Assembly: GCF_004765605.1 (NCBI RefSeq)
Contig: NZ_SRLC01000001.1
Coordinates: 434,001-498,000, forward strand
Reading direction: 5' to 3'
DNA length: 64,000 nt
From: Hymenobacter aquaticus
GTDB lineage: Bacteria > Bacteroidota > Bacteroidia > Cytophagales > Hymenobacteraceae
In this document: piece by piece, positions 37,989 through 46,125 of the stretch
Numbering within the stretch: position 1 is the stretch's first letter
Layout of the letters: each line of letters starts with the position of its first letter
Position numbers and translations under genes: made by a program
Notes under the pieces: generated by a model
Database searches by the model: none
Seen by the model: only the letters and a program-made list of their open reading frames with translations
What the model was told of the DNA's origin: nothing

Positions 37989-38783
37989 ATGATCAAGAAG
38001 CTCCTGCTGGCCGGCTGCCTGTTCGCCGCCGCCGCCTGCTCTACCGTCCCGATTACCGGCCGCCGCCAGCTCAGCCTGGTTTCCGACGCCGAAATCAACG
38101 CCCTGGCCACGCAGCAGTACCAGGAAGTGCTCAAAACCAGCAAGCTTTCCTCCGATGCCAACTCGGTAGCCATGGTGCGCCGCGTGGGCCAGCGCATCCA
38201 GCAGGCCGTCGAAACCTATTTCCGCAGCCAAAATCAGCAGGACCAGTTGGCCGGCTACGCCTGGGAGTTCAACGTTATTGACGACAAGCAGGAAAACGCC
38301 TGGTGCATGCCCGGCGGCAAAGTGGCCGTCTACACCGGCATTCTGCCCATTACCCAGGATGAAAACGGCCTGGCCGTAGTTATGGCCCACGAAATTGCCC
38401 ACGCCGTGGCCAAGCACGGCTCGGAGCGCATGAGCCAGGGCCTGCTCCAGCAGGCCGGCGGCCAGGCGCTGTCGGCGGCCCTTTCCACCCGGCCCGAAGC
38501 CACGCAGCAGCTGGCTTTGCAAGCGTTTGGCGTCGGTAGCTCGGTGGGGCTGCTCAAGTACGGCCGCAACCAGGAGTCGGAAGCCGACCACCTGGGCCTG
38601 ATCTTCATGGCGATGGCCGGCTACAACCCCGACGGCGCCATTACGTTCTGGCAGCGCATGGACGCCCGCGAAAACCAGGCCTCGCCGCCCGAGTTCCTCT
38701 CGACTCACCCCTCCAACGGCACCCGGATTGCGGATATTCAGCGCGAATTGCCCGAAGCCCGTAAGTATTACAAAGCCCGCTAA
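37989..38783 (+). CDS. M48 family metallopeptidase, lipoprotein
   Basis: A 264-aa protein with a lipoprotein signal (AAAACS, C17) and an M48 zinc-protease core: HEIAH (H134, E135, H138) and a third ligand in NQESEADHLG. It resembles LoiP/YcaL-type periplasmic proteases that clear damaged outer-membrane proteins. The ending THPSNGTRIADIQRELPEARKYY is typical. It is the first of a plus-strand row with two further small envelope genes. Confidence 0.93.
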   Translation: MIKKLLLAGCLFAAAACSTVPITGRRQLSLVSDAEINALATQQYQEVLKTSKLSSDANSVAMVRRVGQRIQQAVETYFRSQNQQDQLAGYAWEFNVIDDKQENAWCMPGGKVAVYTGILPITQDENGLAVVMAHEIAHAVAKHGSERMSQGLLQQAGGQALSAALSTRPEATQQLALQAFGVGSSVGLLKYGRNQESEADHLGLIFMAMAGYNPDGAITFWQRMDARENQASPPEFLSTHPSNGTRIADIQRELPEARKYYKAR

Positions 38784-38810
38784 CTCCTCCTGGGCTGCTG
38801 CCCACCGCTG

Positions 38811-39383
38811 ATGAAGTTCTCCCCCCGTTCTGTTTTCTATATTGCCCTGCTGGCCCTGCCCGTCCTGGGAACTTTGTCGTCCTGCGAAACAACCAAAAGG
38901 GGGTTTCCGGAGATGAGCTCCCCGTCTACCAACGCCGAGGAAGACGCGGCCCGCCGTAAGCGGGAAGGCACCAGCACCCAGCTGGCCCGCCTCAACGAAG
39001 GCAAGGTAGAGTACATCATGCCCCGGGCCCAGCTGGCTACGGCCTTTATCCGGGAGTTCAACGACGGTACCGTGGTCGACAAAACCATGATCCGCAAGGT
39101 GCAGGAAAGTGCCAAGGATAAGCCCATTTACTACCTGGTAGGCATGGGCCTGCGCGACGGAATGTTCCGCTCGATGGCCATTCCGCTCATCACTTCTTCC
39201 GACCAAAGCCTATACCTGAGCTCCAACGCCGAGCGGTATACCATTACCAGCGTGGGCTGCTCGTTCTGCTACTTTTCCTTCGAGAAAAACCAGATTACCG
39301 GCACCACCTGCGGCGACAACAGCGGCGGCAGCCGCTGCGACCTGGTGGTGGAAAACAGCAACAATCTGTTTCGCAAACGATGA
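38811..39383 (+). CDS. Hypothetical lipoprotein
   Basis: A 190-aa exported protein with a lipobox in LGTLSSC, so probably membrane-anchored. The remainder has a GCSFCY cysteine pair near residue 148 and more cysteines later, but no family I can name. The gene lies 27 bp after the M48 gene and its TGA overlaps the next small ATG (39380). Confidence 0.72.
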   Translation: MKFSPRSVFYIALLALPVLGTLSSCETTKRGFPEMSSPSTNAEEDAARRKREGTSTQLARLNEGKVEYIMPRAQLATAFIREFNDGTVVDKTMIRKVQESAKDKPIYYLVGMGLRDGMFRSMAIPLITSSDQSLYLSSNAERYTITSVGCSFCYFSFEKNQITGTTCGDNSGGSRCDLVVENSNNLFRKR

Positions 39384-39520
39384 ACCGCAAGTGGCTTCTG
39401 CGCCTGGGCCTTACCGCCCTGGCCCTGCTCGTAACCACCGACCGGCGCCGGCCCAAGCCGCCGCCCGCCGCGCCGCCGAAGCCGAAGGACCCGCACGAAA
39501 AAGACCCGCTACGCACGTAG
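39380..39520 (+). CDS. Small proline-rich exported or anchored peptide
   Basis: A 46-aa open frame that starts ATGA on the stop of the preceding gene (39380-39383). It has a hydrophobic N-terminus (WLLRLGLTALALLVTT) followed by a Pro/Lys-rich tail (RPKPPPAAPPKPKDP). The stop codon lies inside a strong terminator hairpin (39498-39531). The coupling and composition support a real but uncharacterised small gene; it could be a short anchor peptide. No homolog can be checked here. Confidence 0.55.
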   Translation: MNRKWLLRLGLTALALLVTTDRRRPKPPPAAPPKPKDPHEKDPLRT

Positions 39521-39531
39521 CGGGTCTTTTT
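39498..39531 (+). terminator. Strong terminator overlapping a stop codon
   Basis: AAAAAGACCCGCTACG (39498-39513) pairs perfectly with CGTAGCGGGTCTTTTT (39516-39531), with a 2-base loop and a T-run on the plus strand. The stop codon TAG at 39518-39520 is inside the stem. Confidence 0.88.
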
Positions 39532-39574
39532 TGCGTAGTTTAGCCTTGTAGCGGTTGAGGCTACGCAGAAAATA

Positions 39575-39862
39575 ATGCGCTATACCTGGGTAGTAATCAG
39601 TGCGGTTTGCGGAGCAGGTATGAACACGCTGCTCTTATTCACCACCCCGTTTCTCGTGACCTGGGGAGCCCCCAAGATTCCCGGCCACGCCCGGCTGGTT
39701 ACCCTGTTTCTCTCCCACCCGATTGACCCGGAGCGGGGAAACAGCGGCGCGGCGTGGTTCGGGCTGAGCGTGCTGAACGGGGCCGCGTGGGGCATCGGGC
39801 TCTACGGCGGCTACTGCCTGCTGCGCGCGGGCTGGCGGCGTGTCAGGCCGCGCCTTGGATAA
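39575..39862 (+). CDS. Small membrane protein, hypothetical
   Basis: A 95-aa protein with two probable membrane segments (about 3-30 and 60-85) and a basic C-terminus. No family recognised. Its 3' end overlaps the convergent alpha/beta-hydrolase gene by 20 bp. Confidence 0.6.
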   Translation: MRYTWVVISAVCGAGMNTLLLFTTPFLVTWGAPKIPGHARLVTLFLSHPIDPERGNSGAAWFGLSVLNGAAWGIGLYGGYCLLRAGWRRVRPRLG

Positions 39863-40541
39863 GCCGGCGGATGCGGAGTGCCAGCTCGTCGGGATTCACG
39901 CGCTCCAGCGGGTGGGGCGTGTTCATCAGGATTTCGAAAGTAGCCTGGGGCAAGTAGGAGGCGAAGAGCGAGGACGCATCCACGCCGGCCGTTTTGTCGA
40001 GCTCCCCCACCAGAATCTGCACCGGAATGCTGATTTTGGTGAGCCGGGCCGGCGTCAGGGGCGGCTGCTCGCTCAGGCTGGTCAGCAGCTGGCGGGTGGC
40101 CTGCACCACGGCCTGCCAGTCGGTAGGGGCGTGGGTCTGGGCGAGCTGCTCGGCAAACTGAGGCACTTTCTCCTGCATCACGGCCACGTCCAGCATCCGG
40201 GTTTCGGCTCCCAGGGTTTCCGGCGACCAGTCGAACTTGGTGCCCAGCGTCGTTACGGTTTTAATCAGGCCGGGGGCTTCAGCGGCGGCCAGCAGGGCCA
40301 CGTAGCCGCCCATGCTGAAGCCGAAAACGTGGACGGCCCCCAAATTATGCTCTTGGATGTAGCCGATTACCTCCCGGGCAAAGGCCGGCACGCTGAACTG
40401 CGCCGGCTCAATTTCCCGGCCCCCGTGCCCGCTAAACGAAAACGTGTGCACCTGGAAGTACTGCGACGAGTCGCGGGCCAGGCCGCGTAGCTGCTTGTCC
40501 GAGCCCAGCGCGCCGTGCAGGAGCAGGAGGTGTTCTTTCAT
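39843..40541 (-). CDS. Alpha/beta-fold hydrolase
   Basis: A 232-aa hydrolase with the nucleophile elbow GFSMGG (S76), the oxyanion region LLLHGALGSDKQL near the start, and the late ILVGELDKTAGV (acid Asp) and NTPHPLERVNP (His) motifs. The catalytic triad therefore looks intact. The substrate is not known; it is the esterase/lipase-like type. The gene overlaps the convergent small gene (39575-39862) and is followed by a palindromic element and mpl upstream. Confidence 0.88.
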   Translation of the reverse strand: MKEHLLLLHGALGSDKQLRGLARDSSQYFQVHTFSFSGHGGREIEPAQFSVPAFAREVIGYIQEHNLGAVHVFGFSMGGYVALLAAAEAPGLIKTVTTLGTKFDWSPETLGAETRMLDVAVMQEKVPQFAEQLAQTHAPTDWQAVVQATRQLLTSLSEQPPLTPARLTKISIPVQILVGELDKTAGVDASSLFASYLPQATFEILMNTPHPLERVNPDELALRIRRLIQGAA

Positions 40542-40575
40542 AGTTTGGGGGAGGAGGAGAGGAGAATAAAAAGAA

Positions 40576-40672
40576 CGTCATTCCGAGCGAAGCCGAGGAA
40601 TCTCGCGTGGCTTCGTTTGATTACTAATCATACGTCAGCACGCGAGATTCCTCGACTTCGCTCGGAATGACG
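40576..40672. repeat. Palindromic element CGTCATTCCGAG...ATCTCGCGTG, copy 2
   Basis: Arms 40576-40609 and 40639-40672 are reverse complements with one mismatch in 34 bp; the 29-bp spacer has a TGATTACTAATCA core. The right part shares ACGTCAGCACGCGAGAT with the element at 29501. Confidence 0.9.
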
Positions 40673-40691
40673 ACCAAATTAGAAATTCTAT

Positions 40692-42077
40692 CTACTTCGT
40701 GACTTCCGCCGCCAGCTGGGCCAGGTCCAGGCCGTCGAAGGTGCCGGAAGACATCATCAGCAGGTTGGCGTCCTGCCAGCGTTGCTGGTGCAGAAACTCG
40801 GCCAGGGCCTTGCTGTCGGTGAATACTTTCAGGTCGGGGCGCTGGAAGGCTTGCTGCACGGCCTCGGCGGGCAGGGCGGGCAGGCGCTTGTGCTCCAGCA
40901 CGTGGGGGTTGAAGTAGACCACGGCCACGTCGGGCGCGTCGAAGGTGTGGGCGTACTGGGGCAGAAAAGCCGGGTTCAGCGAGCTGAAGGTGTGCAGCTC
41001 CAGGCAGGCTACCAGGCGGCGCTTCGGGAATTGCTGCTTAAAGGCCGTAGCCGTGGCCTTGAGCTTGGACGGGGCGTGGGCAAAGTCCTTGTACACCACC
41101 GACGACTGGCCTTCGCGCACCAGCTCCAGGCGGCGGGCCGCGCCTTTGAAGGTCGCCAGCGCCTCGTAGAAGTCCTTGCCCTTGATGCCCAGCTGCTTGC
41201 AGACTTCCTTGGCGGCCGAGATGTTGCGCAAATTATGCTCGCCAAACACCTGAATCGGCACTTCCTCGTCCTTCTTGGTGATGAGCACCGTTTTGCCGTG
41301 GCGCACTTTGTTTTCGTGCGGGCCGTAGCCGATGTACTGCACGTCGGAGCTGGTGGGCACGGTCACGAGCTGCACCTGCTCGTCGTCGCGGTCATAAATG
41401 AGCACGCCGGCTTTGGGCGTCATCTCGGCGAAGATGCGGAACTGCTCCCGGTAGTCTTCCTCGGTCGGAAATACGTTGATATGGTCCCAGCTGATGCCCG
41501 AAATAACCCCGATGTGGTGCTGGTAGAGGTGGAACTTGGGCCGCCGGTCGATGGGCGACGACAGGTACTCGTCGCCCTCGATGATGATGATGGGCGCGTC
41601 TTCGGAAAGCTGTACCATCAAGTCGAAGCCTTCGAGCTGGGCGCCCACGGCATAGTCGAACTTGCGGTTGTGGTGGCGCAATACGTGCAGAATCAGCGAG
41701 GTAATGCTGGTTTTGCCGTGCGAGCCGCCGATGACCACGCGCTGCTTGTCCTTGGAGGCCTCGTAGATAAACTCGGGGAAGGAGTAGATGCGCAGCCCCA
41801 GCTCCTGGGCCCGCAGCAGCTCGGGGTTGTCGGCCCGGGCGTGCATGCCCACGATGACGGCGTCGAGCTCGGGCGTTACTTTCTCCGGAAACCAGCCTTC
41901 CTGGGCGGGCAGCAGGCCGGCGGCGGCCAAGCGGCTTTTGGCGGGCTCAAAGATTTCGTCGTCGGAGCCAGTAACCTGAGCACCACGGCGGTGCAGGGCC
42001 AGGGCCAGGTTGTGCATGATGCTGCCACCGGTGGCAATCAGGTGCAGACGCTGGAGAGAAGTGGGCGTTGGAGCCAT
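40692..42077 (-). CDS. mpl: Murein peptide ligase Mpl (Mur ligase family)
   Basis: A 461-aa Mur-ligase that attaches recovered L-Ala-gamma-D-Glu-meso-DAP tripeptide to UDP-MurNAc, recycling peptidoglycan. The N-terminal nucleotide-like fold (LIATGGSIMHNLALALHRRG) and the ATP loop GGSHGKTSITSLI are clear, as are EGDEYLSSPID, the HINVFPTEEDY stretch and FAHAPSKLKATATAFK. The sequence is Mpl-like rather than MurC-like. It is a single minus-strand gene, divergent from dnaB. Confidence 0.9.
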   Translation of the reverse strand: MAPTPTSLQRLHLIATGGSIMHNLALALHRRGAQVTGSDDEIFEPAKSRLAAAGLLPAQEGWFPEKVTPELDAVIVGMHARADNPELLRAQELGLRIYSFPEFIYEASKDKQRVVIGGSHGKTSITSLILHVLRHHNRKFDYAVGAQLEGFDLMVQLSEDAPIIIIEGDEYLSSPIDRRPKFHLYQHHIGVISGISWDHINVFPTEEDYREQFRIFAEMTPKAGVLIYDRDDEQVQLVTVPTSSDVQYIGYGPHENKVRHGKTVLITKKDEEVPIQVFGEHNLRNISAAKEVCKQLGIKGKDFYEALATFKGAARRLELVREGQSSVVYKDFAHAPSKLKATATAFKQQFPKRRLVACLELHTFSSLNPAFLPQYAHTFDAPDVAVVYFNPHVLEHKRLPALPAEAVQQAFQRPDLKVFTDSKALAEFLHQQRWQDANLLMMSSGTFDGLDLAQLAAEVTK

Positions 42078-42283
42078 TCAAATTAAACTAAAACGGGGCG
42101 GATGGGCTTTAAGGGCCGGGCGGCAAAGGTAATAAACCGGGGCCGTTGTACCGGGGCCGGAGGGCGAAGCGTAGCGAGTGAAGGCCGGGGAAGATACCGA
42201 AAAGAAAGGATGGGGCGCATCGGATAATGTGCGGTAGAGCCCGTAGCTTTGTGCCCCTTTTGCGTTAGATTTGCTGAGTACCG

Positions 42284-44923
42284 ATGAATGACCGGATGGA
42301 TGACCGCCTAAAACAATCTGCCTCGCGGGCCAAAGCCGCCTGGAACAGCCGCCCCCCGCAGCTGTCCATGGGCACGCCTTCGGGTAAGCTCCCGCCCCAG
42401 GCGCGCGAGCTGGAAGCCGCTGTTTTGGGTGCCCTCATGCTGGAGAAGGATGCCCTGACCACTGTTATTGACATCCTCAAGCCCGAGAGCTTCTACGACG
42501 AGAAGCACCGGCGCATCTTCAAGGCTATCCTGAATCTGTTCGACAAGTCGGAGCCAATTGACATCCTGACCGTAACCCACGAGCTGCGGGAAATGGGCGA
42601 GCTGGAAGCCGGCGGCGGGGCCCATTTCGTGGCCAACCTCACCTTCAAGGTGAACTCGGCGGCCAACATCGAGTACCACGCCCGCATCATCACCGAAAAC
42701 GCCATTAAGCGGGAGCTGATCAACATTGCCAGCACCATTCACCGCGACGCTTTCGAGGACACGACCGACGTATTTAACCTGCTCGACAGCACCGAGCAAG
42801 CCCTGTTTGAGGTTTCGGAATCCAACATCCGCAAGAACTTCGACGACATGCGCAGCCTGATGGGCAAGGCCATCAAGGAGCTCGAAGAAAAGAAAAACCA
42901 GAAGGACGGCCTCACCGGTGTGCCCTCCGGCTTCTCGGCCCTCGACCGGGTTACCTCCGGCTGGCAACCGTCTGACCTGGTGATTATTGCGGCTCGCCCG
43001 GGCATGGGTAAGTGCTTAGGAAAAGGCACCAAAGTGCTGATGTATGACGGCACGCTGCGCAACGTGGAAGACGTGCGCGAAGGTGAGCTGCTGATGGGCG
43101 ACGACTCGACGCCGCGCCGGGTGCTGAATATTGCCCGGGGTCGGGAACGGATGTACTGGGTGCGCCAGAACAAGGCCGAGGCCTACCGCGTCAACGAAAG
43201 CCACATTCTCTCGCTCAAGCGCAGCCGCACTGAGGGCCCGCACCGCCACGGCGACGTGCTCAACATCACCGTGAAGGACTGGCTGAGCAAGTCGGCCAAG
43301 TTCCGCTCGAACTACAAGGGCTATAAAGTGCCGGTAGAGTTTGCCGCGCAGGACGTTTCGGTTGATCCGTATTTCCTGGGCGTGTGGCTCGGGGATGGGG
43401 CTTCCGACAACTGCCGCATCACCGGCCAGGACCCGGAAATCATCGACTACCTGCACGAGTACGCCGAGGCGCTGGACATGCAGGTAACGGTGGGCGTGGT
43501 GGCTAACCGCTGCAACAGCTACGGCATCACCCGGGGCCGGCAGGGTGGCAGCATCGCGCAGTATTCGCTGCAGGATGAGCTGCGGCAGCTGGGCGTGCTG
43601 GGCAATAAGCATATTCCCCAGCAGTACCTGAGCAACTCGACCGAGAGTCGCCTGCGGTTGCTGGCCGGCCTGATTGACTCCGACGGCCACCTCGACCCGG
43701 TGAGCAATGGCTACGAAATCACCCAGAAAAACCACCGCCTGGCCCGGCAGATTAAGTTTCTGGCCGACTCGCTGGGCTTCCGCACCTCGCTGAAGAAGAA
43801 GCGGGCTGCCATCAGCAGCATCGGCTACGAAAGTGAGGTATTCCGGGTGCGGATCTACGGCGACATCAACCGGGTGCCGGTGCGGGTGCAGCGGAAGAAG
43901 GCTCAGCCCTGGGCCAGCAAGGTCGATTGGCGCATGACCGGTATTTCGGTGGAATTCGATCAGGAAGACGACTACTACGGCTTCGCCATCGACGGCAACC
44001 GCCTGTTCCTGCTCCAGGACATGACGGTGACCCACAACACTGCCTTCGTAGTCTCGGCGATGCGCAACGCGGCCGTGGACCACAAAAAGGCGGTGGCGAT
44101 TTTCTCGCTGGAAATGTCCTCGATTCAGCTCGTGAATCGTCTGATTTCGGCCGAGGCGGAGCTGGACTCGGAGAAAATCAAGAAGGGCAACCTGGCCGAC
44201 TACGAGTGGGCCCAGCTCAACCACAAGATTGCCGGCCTGTCGTCGGCCCCGATTTACATCGACGACACGCCGGGCCTGAGCATCCGGGAATTGCGCACCA
44301 AGTGTCGCCGCCTCAAGGCCCACCACGACATCCAGATGATCATCATCGACTACCTGCAGCTGATGACGGGTAACTCGGATGGGGGTAAGGGCGCCGGCAA
44401 CCGCGAACAGGAAATTGCCTCGATTTCGCGGGCTCTGAAGGGTATTGCCAAGGAATTGAACGTGCCGGTGCTGGCGCTGTCGCAGCTTTCCCGCTCGGTG
44501 GAAACCCGGGGCGGCGACAAGAAGCCCCAGCTTAGTGACCTTCGCGAATCGGGCTCCATCGAGCAGGACGCCGACATGGTGGTGTTTCTGTACCGCCCGG
44601 AGTACTACAAGATTACGGAGGACGAGATGGGCAACCCGACCCAGGGCACCGGTGAGGTGATTATTGCCAAGCACCGGAACGGCTCCCTGGAAACGGTTCA
44701 GCTCAAGTTTATCGGCAAGTTCACCAAGTTTGCCGACCTCGACGGCGGCGGTTTCGGCATGGACGCCGAGTACAACACCGGCGCCTTCCCGGCCAGCACC
44801 TTCGACGACGAGCCCGGCTTCGCGCCCAACACCATTCGGCTGGGCAGCAAGATCAACGAGGGCGGCCCCGGGCCGGTACCCTTCCCGAAAAGCAACTTCG
44901 GCAACGACGACCCGCCGTTTTAA
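42284..44923 (+). CDS. dnaB: Replicative DNA helicase DnaB with an intein in Walker A
   Basis: An 879-aa precursor of the hexameric DnaB helicase, which unwinds DNA at the replication fork. The N-terminal domain has LEAAVLGALMLEKDAL, and the motor domain has the FSALDRVTSGWQPSDLVIIAARPGMGK Walker A region, IIIDYLQLM, LSQLSRSVE and DLRESGSIEQDADMV. The Walker A motif is split: PGMGK is followed by an intein (43013-44038, 342 aa), then T-AFVVSA resumes. After splicing the extein is about 537 aa. The start is ATG 42284. It diverges from mpl. Confidence 0.97.
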   Translation: MNDRMDDRLKQSASRAKAAWNSRPPQLSMGTPSGKLPPQARELEAAVLGALMLEKDALTTVIDILKPESFYDEKHRRIFKAILNLFDKSEPIDILTVTHELREMGELEAGGGAHFVANLTFKVNSAANIEYHARIITENAIKRELINIASTIHRDAFEDTTDVFNLLDSTEQALFEVSESNIRKNFDDMRSLMGKAIKELEEKKNQKDGLTGVPSGFSALDRVTSGWQPSDLVIIAARPGMGKCLGKGTKVLMYDGTLRNVEDVREGELLMGDDSTPRRVLNIARGRERMYWVRQNKAEAYRVNESHILSLKRSRTEGPHRHGDVLNITVKDWLSKSAKFRSNYKGYKVPVEFAAQDVSVDPYFLGVWLGDGASDNCRITGQDPEIIDYLHEYAEALDMQVTVGVVANRCNSYGITRGRQGGSIAQYSLQDELRQLGVLGNKHIPQQYLSNSTESRLRLLAGLIDSDGHLDPVSNGYEITQKNHRLARQIKFLADSLGFRTSLKKKRAAISSIGYESEVFRVRIYGDINRVPVRVQRKKAQPWASKVDWRMTGISVEFDQEDDYYGFAIDGNRLFLLQDMTVTHNTAFVVSAMRNAAVDHKKAVAIFSLEMSSIQLVNRLISAEAELDSEKIKKGNLADYEWAQLNHKIAGLSSAPIYIDDTPGLSIRELRTKCRRLKAHHDIQMIIIDYLQLMTGNSDGGKGAGNREQEIASISRALKGIAKELNVPVLALSQLSRSVETRGGDKKPQLSDLRESGSIEQDADMVVFLYRPEYYKITEDEMGNPTQGTGEVIIAKHRNGSLETVQLKFIGKFTKFADLDGGGFGMDAEYNTGAFPASTFDDEPGFAPNTIRLGSKINEGGPGPVPFPKSNFGNDDPPF
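43013..44038 (+). mobile_element. DnaB intein with LAGLIDADG-type homing endonuclease
   Basis: The intein begins C-L-G-K-G-T-K-V-L-M-Y-D-G (residue 244, nucleophile Cys) and ends V-T-H-N (residue 585), with +1 Thr in the extein. It has a splicing domain, the two DOD endonuclease motifs GVWLGDGASDN and LLAGLIDSDGHLD, and a C-terminal splicing block EDDYYGFAIDGNRLFLLQDMTVTHN. All expected splice residues are present, so it should be active. It interrupts the ATP-binding loop, a common high-value insertion site. Confidence 0.95.
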
Positions 44924-44942
44924 GCGGTGGTCTAGCCAACAG

Positions 44943-44973
44943 AAAAGCCTCCTGCATTACACGGGAGGCTTTT
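44943..44973 (+). terminator. Terminator after dnaB
   Basis: AAAAGCCTCC (44943-44952) pairs with GGAGGCTTTT, running to 44973, followed by T-rich sequence on the plus strand. Confidence 0.8.
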
Positions 44974-45014
44974 TGTTTGGCTGGAAGGAGCGTTTCGAAC
45001 CCCTAAAGTATGGC

Positions 45015-45300
45015 TTCGGACGCCCTCGAAACCCTATCGGACGGTCCTGAAACCACATCGGACAGTCCCGAAACCATATCGGACGGTCCCGAAACCCTAT
45101 CGGACAGTCCTGAAGCCATATCGGACGGCCCCGAAACCCTATCGGACGGTCCTGAAACCACATCGGACAGTCCCGAAACCCTATCGGACGGCCCCGAAAC
45201 CCTATCGGACAGTCTCGAAACCCTATCGGACGGTCCTGAAACCCTATCGGACACCCCAAAAAGGCTTCGGACACTCTTGAAAGCGCTTCGGACGACCTTT
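45015..45300. repeat. Tandem array, about fourteen copies of a 21-bp unit
   Basis: TCGGAC-type words recur at 45015, 45036, 45057, 45078, 45099, 45120, 45141, 45162, 45183, 45204, 45225 and 45246, 21 bp apart, with two more degenerate copies to 45300. Units alternate GG/AG variants of TCGGACGGTCCTGAAACC. The 7-codon period leaves several frames open (SDGPETL on plus, SGPSDRV on minus). There are no unique spacers, so it is not a CRISPR. It lies between the dnaB terminator and the stop of the convergent HAD gene. Confidence 0.93.
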
Positions 45301-45958
45301 AGGCATTGGCGATGATGCGCTTGATGGCCTCGGCCCGGAAGTCGGGGGCGAAGTGCAGGATGTTGGGTAAGTGGGTAAACTCCTGCTGCTCGTGCGTCGT
45401 GGTCAGGATGACGGCTTTCATGCCGGCGTTGAGGGCGGCTTCGGCGCCTTTGGGCACGTCTTCGAAGACGAGGCAGTCGGCTGGGGCAACGCCGAGCTGG
45501 TCGGCGGCTTTGAGGAAGGTTTCGGGGTGGGGCTTGCTGCGCGTCACGTCGTCGGCGCTGACGATGGCCCGGAAGTAGTGCCGGATGCCGAGGGTATCGA
45601 GGACGAAGTTGATGTTGAAGGGAATGGCGGCCGAGCCGATGGCCATCGGAATGCCGTGCTGGTGAGCCCGCTCCAGAAACTCGGCCAGGCCGGGCAGCAG
45701 GGCCAGGTGGGGGCGGAAGTCCTCCTGGTAGCGCTGCTCTTTGCGCAGGGCCAGCTCGTCCATTTCGGCCTCGGTGAACCGGTCGGGGCCGAACACGCGC
45801 ACCAGCACTTCCTGGTTTTTGCCGTACATCTGGGGCTTGACTTCCTCGCGGGTGAAGTGGCCGCCCAGCTCGTGGTTGAAGATGTGGTGCCAGGCATTGG
45901 TATGATAGTCCATGTCGTGAATCATGGTACCGTTCAAGTCAAACAGGAATGCTTGCAT
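45299..45958 (-). CDS. HAD-superfamily hydrolase, beta-phosphoglucomutase-like
   Basis: A 219-aa HAD phosphatase/mutase-type protein with motif I FDLNGTM (nucleophile D7, but N9 where DxD is usual), cap sequence DMDYHTNAWHHIFNHELG, motif II IGSAAIPFN, and late motifs SKPHPETFLKAADQLG and CLVFEDVPKGAEAALNAGMKAVIL. It resembles beta-phosphoglucomutase-like HADs. The Asn at the acid/base site would alter or weaken mutase-type catalysis. ATG 45958 is preferred. Substrate unknown. Confidence 0.85.
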   Translation of the reverse strand: MQAFLFDLNGTMIHDMDYHTNAWHHIFNHELGGHFTREEVKPQMYGKNQEVLVRVFGPDRFTEAEMDELALRKEQRYQEDFRPHLALLPGLAEFLERAHQHGIPMAIGSAAIPFNINFVLDTLGIRHYFRAIVSADDVTRSKPHPETFLKAADQLGVAPADCLVFEDVPKGAEAALNAGMKAVILTTTHEQQEFTHLPNILHFAPDFRAEAIKRIIANA

Positions 45959-46026
45959 CGGGGAGGGGTACAAAAAGTTGGGGCAAACCTTGCGGCCTGC
46001 CCCAGCTTTTATTTGGTAAGTAGGAG

Positions 46027-46119
46027 TGTAGAGACGCGTATTCGCGTCTCAATCGTCCGCGCCGTTGTTAACCCGAACGATTATCGTTCAACGACGAGAC
46101 GCAACTATGCGTCTCTACA
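46027..46119. repeat. Palindrome TGTAGAGACGC...GCGTCTCTACA
   Basis: Arms 46027-46050 and 46096-46119 are complementary with four mismatches in 24; each arm alone also folds (GAGACGCG...CGCGTCTC). The 45-bp centre contains AACGATTATCGTT, itself palindromic. It lies between two minus-strand genes. Confidence 0.8.
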
Positions 46120-46125
46120 GCAGGG

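Noticed and set aside
45010..45315. A 101-aa SDGPETL repeat protein (plus) or its minus-strand counterparts
   Set aside because: All frames are open only because the 21-bp period is a multiple of three. There is no support for a start site, and it overlaps the end of the HAD gene and the dnaB terminator region.
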